64,000 bases of DNA, taken from the NCBI RefSeq assembly GCF_900112225.1, contig NZ_FOLD01000006.1:1-64000 (forward strand). The letters run 5' to 3'. The stretch is from Massilia yuzhufengensis (lineage in GTDB: Bacteria; Pseudomonadota; Gammaproteobacteria; Burkholderiales; Burkholderiaceae_D). The notes beneath the pieces were generated by a model. The model was not told the origin of the DNA and searched no databases. It saw only the letters and a list, made by a program, of their open reading frames with translations. Of this stretch, positions 1 to 8,625 are shown piece after piece; within the stretch, counting starts at the first letter, position 1; every line of letters begins with the position of its first letter. The translations under genes and the position numbers were made by a program.

Positions 1-476
1 TCACGTACATCCGCACCTATGAGGGCTGGCTTTATCTGGCCGTCGTACTGGACCTGTTTTCACGTCAGGTGGTCGGCTGGTCGATGAGTTCTCGAATCGA
101 TCGCGAGTTGGCCATGAATGCGCTTTTGATGGCTGTCTGGCGTCGGCAACCCAAAAATACAGTGATGGTGCATTCCGATCAGGGCAGCCAGTTCAGCAGC
201 TACGACTGGCGCGACTTCCTGGACCAGCACAACCTGCAGCAGAGTATAAGCCGGCGTGGGAACTGCCACGATAACGCCGTGGCCGAGAGCTTCTTCCAGC
301 TCCTGAAACGGGAACGGATCCGACGCAAGACCTACGGTACTCGGGAAGAAGCAAAACAGGATGTCTTCGATTATATTGAGATGTTTTACAATCCCAAGCG
401 CCGGCACAGCGTCAGCAATGACTTGTCGCCGGTGGAGTATGAAAAGCAGTACTTCAAGCAGCTCGCGAGTGTCTAG
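1..476 (+). mobile_element. IS3-family transposase (orfB), C-terminal part, cut by window edge
   Basis: The reading frame is open from base 3 and continues off the left edge. The visible 157 residues are the C-terminal half of an IS3-family DDE integrase-type transposase. They contain the VVLDLFSRQVVGW strand, the second catalytic Asp in HSDQGSQF and the catalytic Glu in AESFFQLLKRE, and end with the usual YNPKRRH...LSPVEYE tail. The first Asp, expected in a DITYI motif, would lie just left of base 1. The enzyme would cut and join IS ends. The frame is undamaged as far as it can be seen. It sits at the edge of a defence region built on mobile DNA. Confidence 0.93.
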
Positions 477-494
477 GAAACTCGTGGCGATTCA
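471..494 (+). repeat. Probable right inverted repeat of the IS3-family element
   Basis: The segment starts inside the transposase stop codon and ends in GGCGATTCA. Its reverse complement begins TGAATCGCCACGAGTTTCC, which resembles the TGAACCGCC...GGTTTCC ends of IS3-group elements. The left partner is outside the window, so the match is by family resemblance only. Confidence 0.6.
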
Positions 495-1149
495 ATACCA
501 TGTCAAGGTTGTAGATCTTTCGCCTGACAAAGACGGGCATTTAACTGCTCTTACGGTACTGCGACTACCATTCTCGCCACCAGAGCCTTGTGTCCATGGT
601 ATCGCGAACGAAGTGCCACCGACGGACCTGAAGCTACTGGCCTCCACAAAGCTGGAGCGGTTCAGTTGTATGCACCAGCGCTACTGAGTCCCCCCGGCGG
701 GCAATCATCGCCGCCGCGCTCACCGGGTTACCGAAGGCCGTCGGGCGCGCAGCCCTATGTCGTAAGGCAGCATCGCGACACTGCAGCCCTCCTGATCCGT
801 ACACTAAGCTCCGGCGAACGCTACCTCAATTGGCTCGTCACCGAAACGCTCATCGTGCAGATCACAAGCCACCCCATTGTTCCGCAGCAGGTCGAGCGCT
901 TCAACAAGACAGCCCCGCGGCAAAGTAACATGCGGTAGTTTGTTCTCCGCGTTCCCGATCAAGTAAGCAAATGCTGTTTATCGCTTTTTGACTCCTGTAG
1001 AGACCGTAGCGGGGGCTTCTTCCTTGACGTATTCCACGACTCAATGTTTTAGCAGAGAAAATTAAACGGGAGAAGAAGTTGTTGCTGTTAGGCGGCTTGA
1101 GGCCCCGCTTGCCGAAACAAATCGCCCAAAATTTTATTGGCGAGAGAAT
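495..1149. other. Non-coding or decayed stretch between the IS3 end and the nuclease gene
   Basis: Apart from the helicase remnant on the minus strand (634-977), no intact gene is visible. A short minus-strand frame ending at 978 reads EYVKEEAPATVSTGVKKR before a stop; it looks like the tail of another broken gene but cannot be assigned. The AT-rich piece 1040-1149 is the 3' flank of the nuclease gene. Confidence 0.5.
634..977 (-). pseudogene. Degraded TOTE-type DEAD/DEAH helicase fragment
   Basis: Conceptual translation on the minus strand from 977 gives IGNAENKLPHVTLPRGCLVE, then ALDLLRNNGVACDLHDERFG and DEPIEVAFAGA, an in-frame TAG at 804-806, and TDQEGCSVAMLPYDIG. After a frameshift near 740 it continues as PTAFGNPVSAAAMIARRGDS and VALVHTTEPLQ, with a stop at 634-636. 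This order (LPRGCL; DER; motif Q region; a Walker-A-like TAFGKTVV, here GNPV; AxMIxRRG; LVHRTELL) is that of the helicase protein of TOTE conflict systems. Walker A is destroyed and the rest of the gene is absent. It is therefore a dead remnant left next to the IS3 end. Family assignment is by motif memory only. Confidence 0.6.
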
Positions 1150-3375
1150 TTAATCGACAATATCGTCCATGCCGAAATTGGCGATCGAGCCAATTTGTGC
1201 TCGCGCTTTATCCAAATGATCTCGAACGTTTCTCTGTATGACACGTTCAGGCAGACCAGCAAAAGACGACCTAATCCTTTCAGCCTCGTCCATTAAATCC
1301 CTCGTTAGAAGAGAGCCACTACGGAAGGTCATCAATAATGGAAGATGGGATCCCTTAGCTTTTGGAACATTACGTCTGTTAGGGCCGAATGCTAGGTAAT
1401 TAATCAAAAAATCCGCAGCCATAACAGGGGAGTCGTGTGGAGTCACGTCTTGGCGTTGGGACAGGAAATTCTTCAGCCCGTAGGCTTGTCGATCAACTGT
1501 AAGCCACCAAGCACTATAACCGAACGCCGACTTACTTTCCTTCTGTCGAAGCTGTACTATGCCAGCGTAGCACTCGATGTCGTGTTTTACTAGCCGAGTT
1601 ATGGCAATGTCGTCAAGCCTATATCCGTACTGTTCCTGTCGGCGGTCGTATCGCTCTATCAAAATTTGTTCTAATGCATGTCGTAAAGCAGGTTCAGCTG
1701 CAGCGCATTCAACGTCGAGATCGCGCTCGGTGATTCCAAACTCATCATTGAGATAATCTGCCAAATCATCCAGAGGACGTGCTTCCCCTCTAAAATTGAA
1801 AAGCCAGTTTTCGAATGATGCTGCAGATCTACCGTTCGAAATGTACTGATCTAACAGATAAGGAATTGAACCTTGCCATTGATCATGTTTAAGACGGGTG
1901 CAATACAGCGCACGGTTCATATGACGTTCCACTTCTTCGATAACCCCACGGGTAACATTCAAGGTCAAGCCTGCCGCCCTTGCCGCATCGATCATCTGCG
2001 TAAATCGACCTTGCAAACTCTCACCATCAGCTAAAGTCTCTGCAATCAACGGCAGAATGATGTTGGTGTCGAGCCATAGAGTTCCATGCGAAAACATCTT
2101 TGCCACGGCGCCCTGCACGTCGGGCGTCTGTTTCAAAAACGCCATTAGTGTGTATGAGTCGGCAAGAAGACGCAAATAACTCTGGATCTCGAGATCGGAG
2201 CTAATAAGTATCTCACGTACAGCAATTTGAACGGTGTCAACCCAGTCAATACCCTTGGTTTTTTTAAGGTGCGAACTGGAAATCTCAGAAGTTACTGTAG
2301 ACCTAAAATCTTCTTCTGCAAGGCTATCCAATTTCCCCATCTGGATGGCCATAGCGAATGATTGACTACGTTCAAACAAAACCGCGTCGGTTGCAAGCCT
2401 AATAACTGATGCCAACTCACCAAGCTGCGCCGCTGTTATAGATTTTTGGGGAACAATTTTTTCCGCAAGCCTCGCGATTACATTACTCACCCTTTCTTCC
2501 GACATTGCAGCGTCGACTCGATAGTCCTTTACACGAAGCACTTCGTCATGTGAAAGACAAAACTCATCCTGTTTTGCCCAATGCTTGATTGTAGCCTTAG
2601 ATAAGCGGGTTAACGCGTTATCAACGTAGGTAATAATCTGTTGCTCAGGATGCTCAGGCAGGAGCAATCTAACCTGCATTCGTATTTTCTCACGGCTTAG
2701 ACGATTATCAGAATCGGTCGACGATAGAGCAGCAAGAACAAGAGATTCAAAAGTAAGTTTTGTCAAACCTTTATCGCGTTCAGAATCGTGCCACTGCAGC
2801 CCGAGATAGGTAACCGCAGCAGTAAGTTCGTTATTAGACAACTGGGCTTGCACCTTCGGACCCACGCCCGACTTAGCTAACAATGGGTCGACAATAACAC
2901 TTGAAAGCTCCTCGGCAGCTGCTTGACGCTGCATAGTCGAATTTACGCGTTCAATAAACCAATTCTTATCTCGAACATCAAGCGTAAGACCTTCTTGACG
3001 ATAAGTTTTTTTAAGATCGTCAGCAGCAGCACCAATTACCTGATTTGAAACATATATCAGCATCAAAGTGTTTGGAAGCGTCGATTTTAACCGCTTAACT
3101 GTTGCCTTAATTTTTGTGTTCCATTTAGGCGTCACGGAGTATTGGAACACAATCGACGGCTCTTGCGTCGGTGAAAACAACTCTGCATCTCTTCCGTCAT
3201 CTCCTCCTGGAAATGCTACAGTCCGTATGTGAGTAAATTCATCAATTAGAAAGGCAGATGCTAGTTTCTCAAATCGTTCCCAGTCGGAGGGCTTTAAGCG
3301 GTCAAGCGCTAATTCAAGTCGATTGCTATTCATTTTTTCATAATTTCTGAAAGCTTTTTTTGGGTCTTTGATCAC
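1150..3375 (-). CDS. Two-nuclease protein: Mrr/PD-(D/E)XK-like N-terminus plus PIN-like C-terminus
   Basis: This 741-residue protein is probably a defence nuclease. Residues about 28-150 look like a restriction-endonuclease fold: DWERFEKLASAFL, then GGDDGRDAELF (residues 57-67) and the core strand IVFQYS (75-80), comparable to the D...(E/Q)xK core of Mrr-type enzymes. Residues about 205-290 form a helical, possibly winged-helix segment. Residues about 430-640 are PIN-like: LWLDTNIILPL with D436, VIEEVERH with E480/E481/E483, and WWLTVDRQAY with D628. The start is a GTG with a strong GGGAGGG ribosome site; the next ATG is at 3333. The gene is AT-rich compared with the rest of the window, which suggests transfer. 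No partner gene is obvious, so it may act alone. Domain calls are by eye. Confidence 0.6.
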   Translation of the reverse strand: MIKDPKKAFRNYEKMNSNRLELALDRLKPSDWERFEKLASAFLIDEFTHIRTVAFPGGDDGRDAELFSPTQEPSIVFQYSVTPKWNTKIKATVKRLKSTLPNTLMLIYVSNQVIGAAADDLKKTYRQEGLTLDVRDKNWFIERVNSTMQRQAAAEELSSVIVDPLLAKSGVGPKVQAQLSNNELTAAVTYLGLQWHDSERDKGLTKLTFESLVLAALSSTDSDNRLSREKIRMQVRLLLPEHPEQQIITYVDNALTRLSKATIKHWAKQDEFCLSHDEVLRVKDYRVDAAMSEERVSNVIARLAEKIVPQKSITAAQLGELASVIRLATDAVLFERSQSFAMAIQMGKLDSLAEEDFRSTVTSEISSSHLKKTKGIDWVDTVQIAVREILISSDLEIQSYLRLLADSYTLMAFLKQTPDVQGAVAKMFSHGTLWLDTNIILPLIAETLADGESLQGRFTQMIDAARAAGLTLNVTRGVIEEVERHMNRALYCTRLKHDQWQGSIPYLLDQYISNGRSAASFENWLFNFRGEARPLDDLADYLNDEFGITERDLDVECAAAEPALRHALEQILIERYDRRQEQYGYRLDDIAITRLVKHDIECYAGIVQLRQKESKSAFGYSAWWLTVDRQAYGLKNFLSQRQDVTPHDSPVMAADFLINYLAFGPNRRNVPKAKGSHLPLLMTFRSGSLLTRDLMDEAERIRSSFAGLPERVIQRNVRDHLDKARAQIGSIANFGMDDIVD

Positions 3376-3709
3376 AGTCCCTCCCGCGCTCTAACGAATT
3401 CTTGAATTAAAGACGGTGTGACGCTCTTGTTATTGAAGTTTATCAGCTGTAGCGCGGAGAATGTGAACAACTTTTAGTTATCAAAAAAGACACTACATAG
3501 AATTTCATCCTCTAACGCTACAAGAATCCGCCTCGTATGCAGCGGCCCCGTGGGGCTTCGTGATGTGTGATTGCAAACGGTCGCATGCCACGTAGTCTAC
3601 TGGTTCACCAACCCTGCTCACCCTGCGCTTCGTATTGAGATCGAACTGGCTTTATTGCACAAATCGGCCCGTGCAGCGGGCCAGAGTGGGTCCAGACTAA
3701 ACTGATGAC
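3376..3709. other. Intergenic region upstream of the nuclease gene and the IS5 remnant
   Basis: The 334 bases hold the minus-strand leader of the nuclease gene (ribosome site next to 3376) and the left end of the IS5-type element at 3648-3665. No further coding signal was seen. Confidence 0.5.
3648..3665 (+). repeat. Left terminal inverted repeat of an IS5/IS903-type element
   Basis: GGCTTTATTGCACAAATC closely matches the GGCTTTGTTGAATAAATC end of IS903-group elements. It lies 45 bases before the transposase remnant. The right end after 4646 (AATTGTGCC) looks truncated. Confidence 0.65.
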
Positions 3710-4646
3710 ATGAGCGCCCTGACAAAACCGAAGTACCGAACAACCAGCCGGAACGATTCCAACCCAGCGCTGAAGGCGCGCGGCTCTCTGCTCATTTGGC
3801 TAGACAAGGGAATGTGCTGTACGGCAGCGCCAGCAGCAAGCGAGGCCGCCAACCAAAGTACAGCGAGGCAGCGATCGAGTTCTGCCTGACGATCAAGGGC
3901 TTGTTCAGTCTGGCCCTGCGCCAGCCCATGGCCATGAACATGGCGCAAAGTCTACTCAATCTCGCTGGCCAGGCCTGCCCTAGCCTGGCCTGGCAGCTGC
4001 CTGACCGGCGCAACATTTTTCGCTGACGATCGGCGCGCAGCCGATGACCACGGAATTACACGTCCTGGTCGACAGTACGGGCGTCACGATGCTGGGCGAA
4101 CGTGAGTGGAAGACCAAAAAACATGGGGCCGGCTACCGCCGCCAGTGGAGCAAGGTTCACTTTGGCGACGAAGCGTCCATGCTCGAAATCCGGGTCATCA
4201 AAGTGACCGACAATGCCACCGGAGATAAGCCGATACTTCCATGCCGGCTTGACCAGATTCACGGTGACAAGACCGTCACGAGCGTCAGCGGCGAAGGTGC
4301 CTGCGACACCAAAGGCTGTCACGAAGCGATTGCACAAAGTGGGAAGCAGGCGATTATCTACTCGCAAGAGCGCCAAACCATACGAGGACCCGCGTCCTGG
4401 TGCCGCAGCCCGCGATGCTATCCTGGCGGCGACGCGCCTGCTTGGCAGGAAAATCTGGAAATATTGGAGCGGCAATTACCAGAGCAGCTTGGTTGAACTG
4501 AGATGCGTCGCTTCAAATTACTTGACGATCGCGTGATGGCGCGCGACCTCGACCGCCAGATCGCCGAACTGCGGGTCCGTGCCACTATCCTCAATTGGTT
4601 CACCCGGTTGGGCACGCCCACGACTAGCTCGCTGAACAAATCGTAA
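3710..4646 (+). pseudogene. IS5-family (IS903-like) transposase, multiply frameshifted
   Basis: Pieces of one transposase appear in successive frames. They are KPKYRTTSRND...LKARGSLLIWLDK (from the ATG at 3710), KRGRQPKYSEAAIEFCLTIK (to a stop near 4026), HVLVDSTGVTMLGEREWKTK carrying the first catalytic Asp, then VTSVSGEGACDTKGCHEAI, RKSAKPYEDPRPGAAARDA in another frame, and MRRFKLLDDRVMARDLDRQI ...LNWFTRLGTP at the end. The intact family protein is about 310 residues. Several frameshifts and a deletion after the N-terminal third make it inactive. Its decay argues that the surrounding defence region is not recent. Confidence 0.85.
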
Positions 4647-5204
4647 TTGTGCCTTGGGTCAGGGAATCACAAACTCCACTGCCTCACGCAAAAGAGCCCC
4701 GTGGCCCCGTAACCTCACGCGCTACGCGATTCTATGGGTGAACGCGATCTAGTTTGCAACAAGGAAACCGAAGGGCCATTGATCATTCAGATCGAACAAT
4801 CAATGGCTCAAGCAAATTTCCTTTAAAATCAGTTGTTTGACTTACTACAATCGTTCCGATCACTCCGACACATTTCAATGACTGAGCTAAGCGCTTAAAT
4901 TGCTTAGTGTTTTCCGGTCCCTCTCGGGCATGTACCATTCCCGATACCATACAGAGGTCATCGATCTGTGAACCGGCAACAACAGCATTACCTCGAATTT
5001 CCTTTACCGCGAACAATTCCCGCTGTTGATTCCTATTTTCATAGGTTTCGCGAACGATCTGCTATCGACCAGACTTAAACTAACCGCTATCCACGAAAGC
5101 CGGGCGGTTCAATGAGGTGACGTGAACTAGCCCTTCAGCAACGAACAATGTGGAGGTGCGTACACATGTACATTCTCTGCCCAATGACCAAGCCTACACT
5201 TCGC
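4647..5204. other. Intergenic region with an orphan coding remnant
   Basis: Between the IS5 remnant and the end of the CBASS operon there is no intact gene. A minus-strand frame at 4783-5061 is described separately. The remainder shows no hairpin followed by a T-run that I can support as a terminator. Confidence 0.45.
4783..5061 (-). pseudogene. Unrecognised coding remnant, 92 codons, no ATG
   Basis: The frame is bounded by TAG at 5062-5064 upstream and TGA at 4783-4785. It reads protein-like: QIVRETYENRNQQRELFAVK, then EIRGNAVVAGSQIDDLCMVS and GMVHAREGPENTKQFKRLAQ. Only a TTG (5014-5016) could serve as a start and no ribosome site precedes it. I do not recognise the family. It lies downstream of cap3 on the same strand and may be the 3' end of a gene that was cut by the rearrangements that brought in the IS element. 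Confidence 0.35.
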
Positions 5205-5690
5205 CTATGCCTCTACCAGTTTGAGCCAATCAGATCGGTGATCTGCTCGGGCCAGCCATAAAGCCAGATGAAGAGGGCAGCCTTGGTTACCCAAGATAAC
5301 CAGTAGGAAGCCCCTCATCGCACCCTCGAAAGCGTCAAGGTAGTCCATGGCAGTATTCCGATCCTGTACAGATGGCGTCGGATTGACTTCGGGATGCGTG
5401 TGCCACAAGCCAACTGCATAACGTCCCTCGGCAAAATGGCTGTGCCTGTCCGCAGTTGCGCGGCGGGCATCTGGAATGAAAGCATGCCGGCGGCGCACAT
5501 CGCTGCGATGCGGCCCAGTCGCGTGCGTGATGATAACGGCACTGTCATGGGGGGTGTGGCTAAACAACTGCCCGCCAGCCTCACGGTCAAGCCAGCGCTT
5601 TTGCGCATATTCATACATGTGAGTAAGTACCGGCTCATCGAACAAGACGTATCCCGCCCCGTCCGGCAAATAGAATTGGCGATTGTTCAT
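5205..5690 (-). CDS. cap3: Cap3-like JAB/JAMM isopeptidase of type II CBASS
   Basis: This is a 161-residue JAB-domain metalloprotease. The JAMM zinc motif is complete: the upstream Glu in REAGGQLFS, and HTHPEVNPTPSVQD giving HxH and Asp, with the Ser preceding it. In type II CBASS, Cap3 removes Cap2-made conjugates from the C-terminus of the CD-NTase. The start was placed at 5690, whose ATG overlaps the cap2 stop (ATGA); an ATG two codons earlier (5696) is possible. It is the last gene of a four-gene minus-strand operon. Confidence 0.88.
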   Translation of the reverse strand: MNNRQFYLPDGAGYVLFDEPVLTHMYEYAQKRWLDREAGGQLFSHTPHDSAVIITHATGPHRSDVRRRHAFIPDARRATADRHSHFAEGRYAVGLWHTHPEVNPTPSVQDRNTAMDYLDAFEGAMRGFLLVILGNQGCPLHLALWLARADHRSDWLKLVEA

Positions 5691-7369
5691 GGCCATGGGC
5701 GGCAAAGCAGCACACCGTCGAGTTTCGTTGCTGAGTGGGCCCACTCGCGCAGAACCAGACCGGGGTAGTGAGCATCCAAAAAACTTTGCCCGCGAACCCA
5801 ACTCCGGAGATGTGATGCCGCGACCTGCCGGTCGATCAGCGCGAGTGCGGCCTCCGCTACGAGTGCAACAGCGAACGTCGCTTGAGCCGGCGTGTAACTT
5901 TGAAACTGGCTGCTACAGCCGGGTTCTTGCATGATGACGTCATCGGGCCAATCGACCGCTTGCAAGTCGATCAGCCTGTCGGGAAGCCCGGCGAGCCAGT
6001 GCTCCGTGTCCTTCAGGACGCAAACGTGGGCGGCAGCAACATAAGGCTCCATCCAGCTGATCACGAGCGGTCGCGGGTGAAGCAACCTGGCCGTCTCAAG
6101 CGCTGCACGTACATCCGGTTCACCAGTGATATCCAGAACGATATCGACGCCGGAAAGCGTGGCCCGCATTAACCAAGCTTCTGCATCTTCTCTGGAATAG
6201 TCCAATTGACACGAGGGCACCGCCCGCCCGACATGCGCAGCGATGCCCTGGGCTTTCGGCAAACCGAGCATGTCGGCACCGAGCAGATGCCTGCCAATGT
6301 TAGACGCCGAAAGGAAATCAGGATCAACGACGGTGATCCTGCCGACACCCGAGCGCGCAAGGGTATCGATCACTACACTACCGAGCGCACCGGCTCCCAG
6401 AACGAGTACATGCGAACGCTGACGCGCACCTACTTGTGCATGCTGGTCCCGGCCACAGGTCCATCCTGGGTCGACCCGCTCCACCAGCAATGGCAAAAGC
6501 TGCCCAGTTGGATAAGCACGCTTTGTCTTGCCCTTGACCACCACGGTTGGCGGGCCGCCGGGTAATAGGTAGCCGTACGTGCAAGTCGGCGCGCGCAGTA
6601 GAACTAGACGATGCGTTGCCCGCGCGTGGGATGCCCGTTCAAACGCCCGGTACTGCACATCATTCAGGCGACTCTGCAGAAGGCTCAGGATGTCGGTCAA
6701 TTGTGCCGGCCAAGTCCGCGGCGTAAAAGGAAAATCGACTGGGATATCTGCGACGATGACCGTCGCGACTTGGGTCGCACGCGGACCAAGCGACGCGATC
6801 AGCCGCGAAGCCAACGGGAGATTGTCGCCAACGATCAGGGTGCGCGAAGGTTGCAGTAACTGGCCATCAAGCAGACGCGGCTCGGTCGGGCGCACATCGA
6901 GCGTATACACCCGCTTTACTGCGTCGACATCCGATGCGTATCGATTGACATGGATGGTCCAATAATTGGCTGTTTCCTTCTCGAAGTCGCAGTCAAGTTT
7001 GCCCGTCAGCCAGGGAACGAGAAACTCTTCCTGGAACAGGGCCAATAGCCGATCCAGGCGTGCTTCCGCCGTAGCCCCGCTCGCAGGACCTGCTTCGCCG
7101 GAAAAACAGAGATCGCCGCTGGAGTCGACATGCGGCACGCGTAGGATAGCGTCTCTGGACAACTGAATGCGCGCCCGTTCTTCAGGAAACTTCCCGGGCA
7201 ATACCAGCCACGCATTCGAGAAAGCCCTCTCCTCCGGCATTGGGGGCAGAACGAGAGCGAACCGCCGTTGACGGCGCTGGTTGGCGTCTTCCGCCACGCC
7301 AGCTATCAGTGGATGCTTAAGCAGATGGCTCTCGAGAGGGCTGGCCGCGGCACCAATCGAGTCAGGCAA
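5687..7369 (-). CDS. cap2: Cap2-like E2-E1 fusion of type II CBASS
   Basis: The 560-residue protein has an N-terminal E2-like domain (about residues 15-140) with the motif PHVDSSGDLCF and the probable catalytic C88. Its C-terminal ThiF/E1 adenylation domain (about 300-530) has VLVLGAGALGS (G325-G330) for nucleotide binding, VVDPDFLSASNIGRH, and the probable E1 catalytic cysteine C485 in EPGCSSQ. In this family Cap2 activates the C-terminus of the CD-NTase and conjugates it to cell targets, priming cyclic nucleotide synthesis. The start appears to be TTG at 7369, overlapping the CD-NTase stop by eight bases; no ATG or GTG occurs nearby. It lies between the CD-NTase gene and cap3 and is surely co-translated. 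Confidence 0.9.
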   Translation of the reverse strand: MPDSIGAAASPLESHLLKHPLIAGVAEDANQRRQRRFALVLPPMPEERAFSNAWLVLPGKFPEERARIQLSRDAILRVPHVDSSGDLCFSGEAGPASGATAEARLDRLLALFQEEFLVPWLTGKLDCDFEKETANYWTIHVNRYASDVDAVKRVYTLDVRPTEPRLLDGQLLQPSRTLIVGDNLPLASRLIASLGPRATQVATVIVADIPVDFPFTPRTWPAQLTDILSLLQSRLNDVQYRAFERASHARATHRLVLLRAPTCTYGYLLPGGPPTVVVKGKTKRAYPTGQLLPLLVERVDPGWTCGRDQHAQVGARQRSHVLVLGAGALGSVVIDTLARSGVGRITVVDPDFLSASNIGRHLLGADMLGLPKAQGIAAHVGRAVPSCQLDYSREDAEAWLMRATLSGVDIVLDITGEPDVRAALETARLLHPRPLVISWMEPYVAAAHVCVLKDTEHWLAGLPDRLIDLQAVDWPDDVIMQEPGCSSQFQSYTPAQATFAVALVAEAALALIDRQVAASHLRSWVRGQSFLDAHYPGLVLREWAHSATKLDGVLLCRPWP

Positions 7370-8609
7370 GGCCGCGTCCTGGACGTACCGGTTGCACTTG
7401 GCGCGGCTGTGCTGCCGCGAGGCCAGTCAGCATGCTGTGTGCCGCATCAGGCGAAACCACCGCGCCCTCGCAGCCAAACGTTTTTTGTACGCGTTTGCGA
7501 ACTTCGGCTGGCTCGGTCGCGCCAAGAATGAACGTGAGATCTGCAACCAGCAGGCGGCACCAGTGCGTGAACGCGCGGGCACGCTCGCCATTGTCGGTGT
7601 TCCAGCGCTCAGCGAAGTTTTCGCCCTGAACGGTAGGATTGGCGATCACATATTCCCCGTTATGGCGCTCGACCATGTTTGGCAGCAGTTCAGCCAGTTC
7701 AGCCAGCAACTCGACTGGATGGTGATACCGGCGCTGTTGATCGGCCAGACCTGCATAGCACTGCGTCAAGAGCGTCACGATGATGACCGAGATGGGCTTG
7801 AATTTGCCGTCGATCTGACCACGGCGAACCGACATGCAACGGTGCCGCTTGAAAAGGCGGATCGCCACGCGCAGCGTGTCCGAGAGCGGCACTTCTTGGT
7901 CAGGCACTGGCTGGATATCGGCACGTTTCGCCACGGCCTCCGCCTTTAGCAGGAGCTGGATGAGGAGCTGGCGCTTGGCTTGATCGTTGACCCAGGCTGC
8001 AAACCCCGCCGGATTCGACGTCTTCCAGGATTGTGACGGCCGGTCCACCACGGCGAGGGCGGTCGACTCGTAGCCAGCGGCAGGCTGGTAACGCACAAAC
8101 GCGCGCTGCCCGGCAGGCACCTTATCCAGCGGTACCGAAGGGGTGAAATCGATGTAGTAACCCTTGTTAGGAAAATTGATCCGCCAGCACCTGTTCATCT
8201 CCTCGGGTTCGTAGCCTTCCAATGCACGACCAACGTCATCGAAGAACTGCATTGGCTCGCTCGCATCCACACGCGACAGGTCGACTGCGCACACCGCGTC
8301 AATGTCGAAGCGCTCGGCAGTTGGGGCGCGTACCAATGTTTTCGTATTGGTCGAGCCTTGCGGTGCGATCGCGATGGCATCTTCTGACCAGCGCAGCCGC
8401 TCGACCAGACACCGCCCGAGTTCCTCATAACTCGCCGCGGCTTCCTCGACCAATTCGCGGTCCACTGTAATGTGCCGGTTTACGATGTCGAGCTCGCGCC
8501 CCCACACATCCAACGCGACGGCGCCGCGCTCTCGGATCGCCTTCTCAAGCACATCGGTACGGTAGGTCAATGCTGATTCGACGAGCTGGTCATACTTGGT
8601 CTTGGACAT
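7362..8609 (-). CDS. CD-NTase (CBASS cyclic-oligonucleotide synthase)
   Basis: The 415-residue protein is a cGAS/DncV-like nucleotidyltransferase. The pol-beta signature is present: G85-S86 in APQGSTNTKTLV, D102 and D104 in RFDIDAVCAV, and a third acid D154 in YYIDFTPSVP. After infection it should make a cyclic di- or trinucleotide that activates the SAVED effector encoded just upstream. The C-terminus ends in GRGLA, fitting Cap2 conjugation to a terminal small residue. The ATG start has an AAGGAGA ribosome site. I cannot decide the clade or the nucleotide product from sequence alone. Confidence 0.92.
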   Translation of the reverse strand: MSKTKYDQLVESALTYRTDVLEKAIRERGAVALDVWGRELDIVNRHITVDRELVEEAAASYEELGRCLVERLRWSEDAIAIAPQGSTNTKTLVRAPTAERFDIDAVCAVDLSRVDASEPMQFFDDVGRALEGYEPEEMNRCWRINFPNKGYYIDFTPSVPLDKVPAGQRAFVRYQPAAGYESTALAVVDRPSQSWKTSNPAGFAAWVNDQAKRQLLIQLLLKAEAVAKRADIQPVPDQEVPLSDTLRVAIRLFKRHRCMSVRRGQIDGKFKPISVIIVTLLTQCYAGLADQQRRYHHPVELLAELAELLPNMVERHNGEYVIANPTVQGENFAERWNTDNGERARAFTHWCRLLVADLTFILGATEPAEVRKRVQKTFGCEGAVVSPDAAHSMLTGLAAAQPRQVQPVRPGRGLA

Positions 8610-8625
8610 GGATTCTCCTTATGGG

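Noticed and set aside
588..938. A 116-codon plus-strand frame after the IS3 end
   Set aside because: It is the reverse of the helicase remnant, which has recognisable motifs on the minus strand; the plus-strand product has none.
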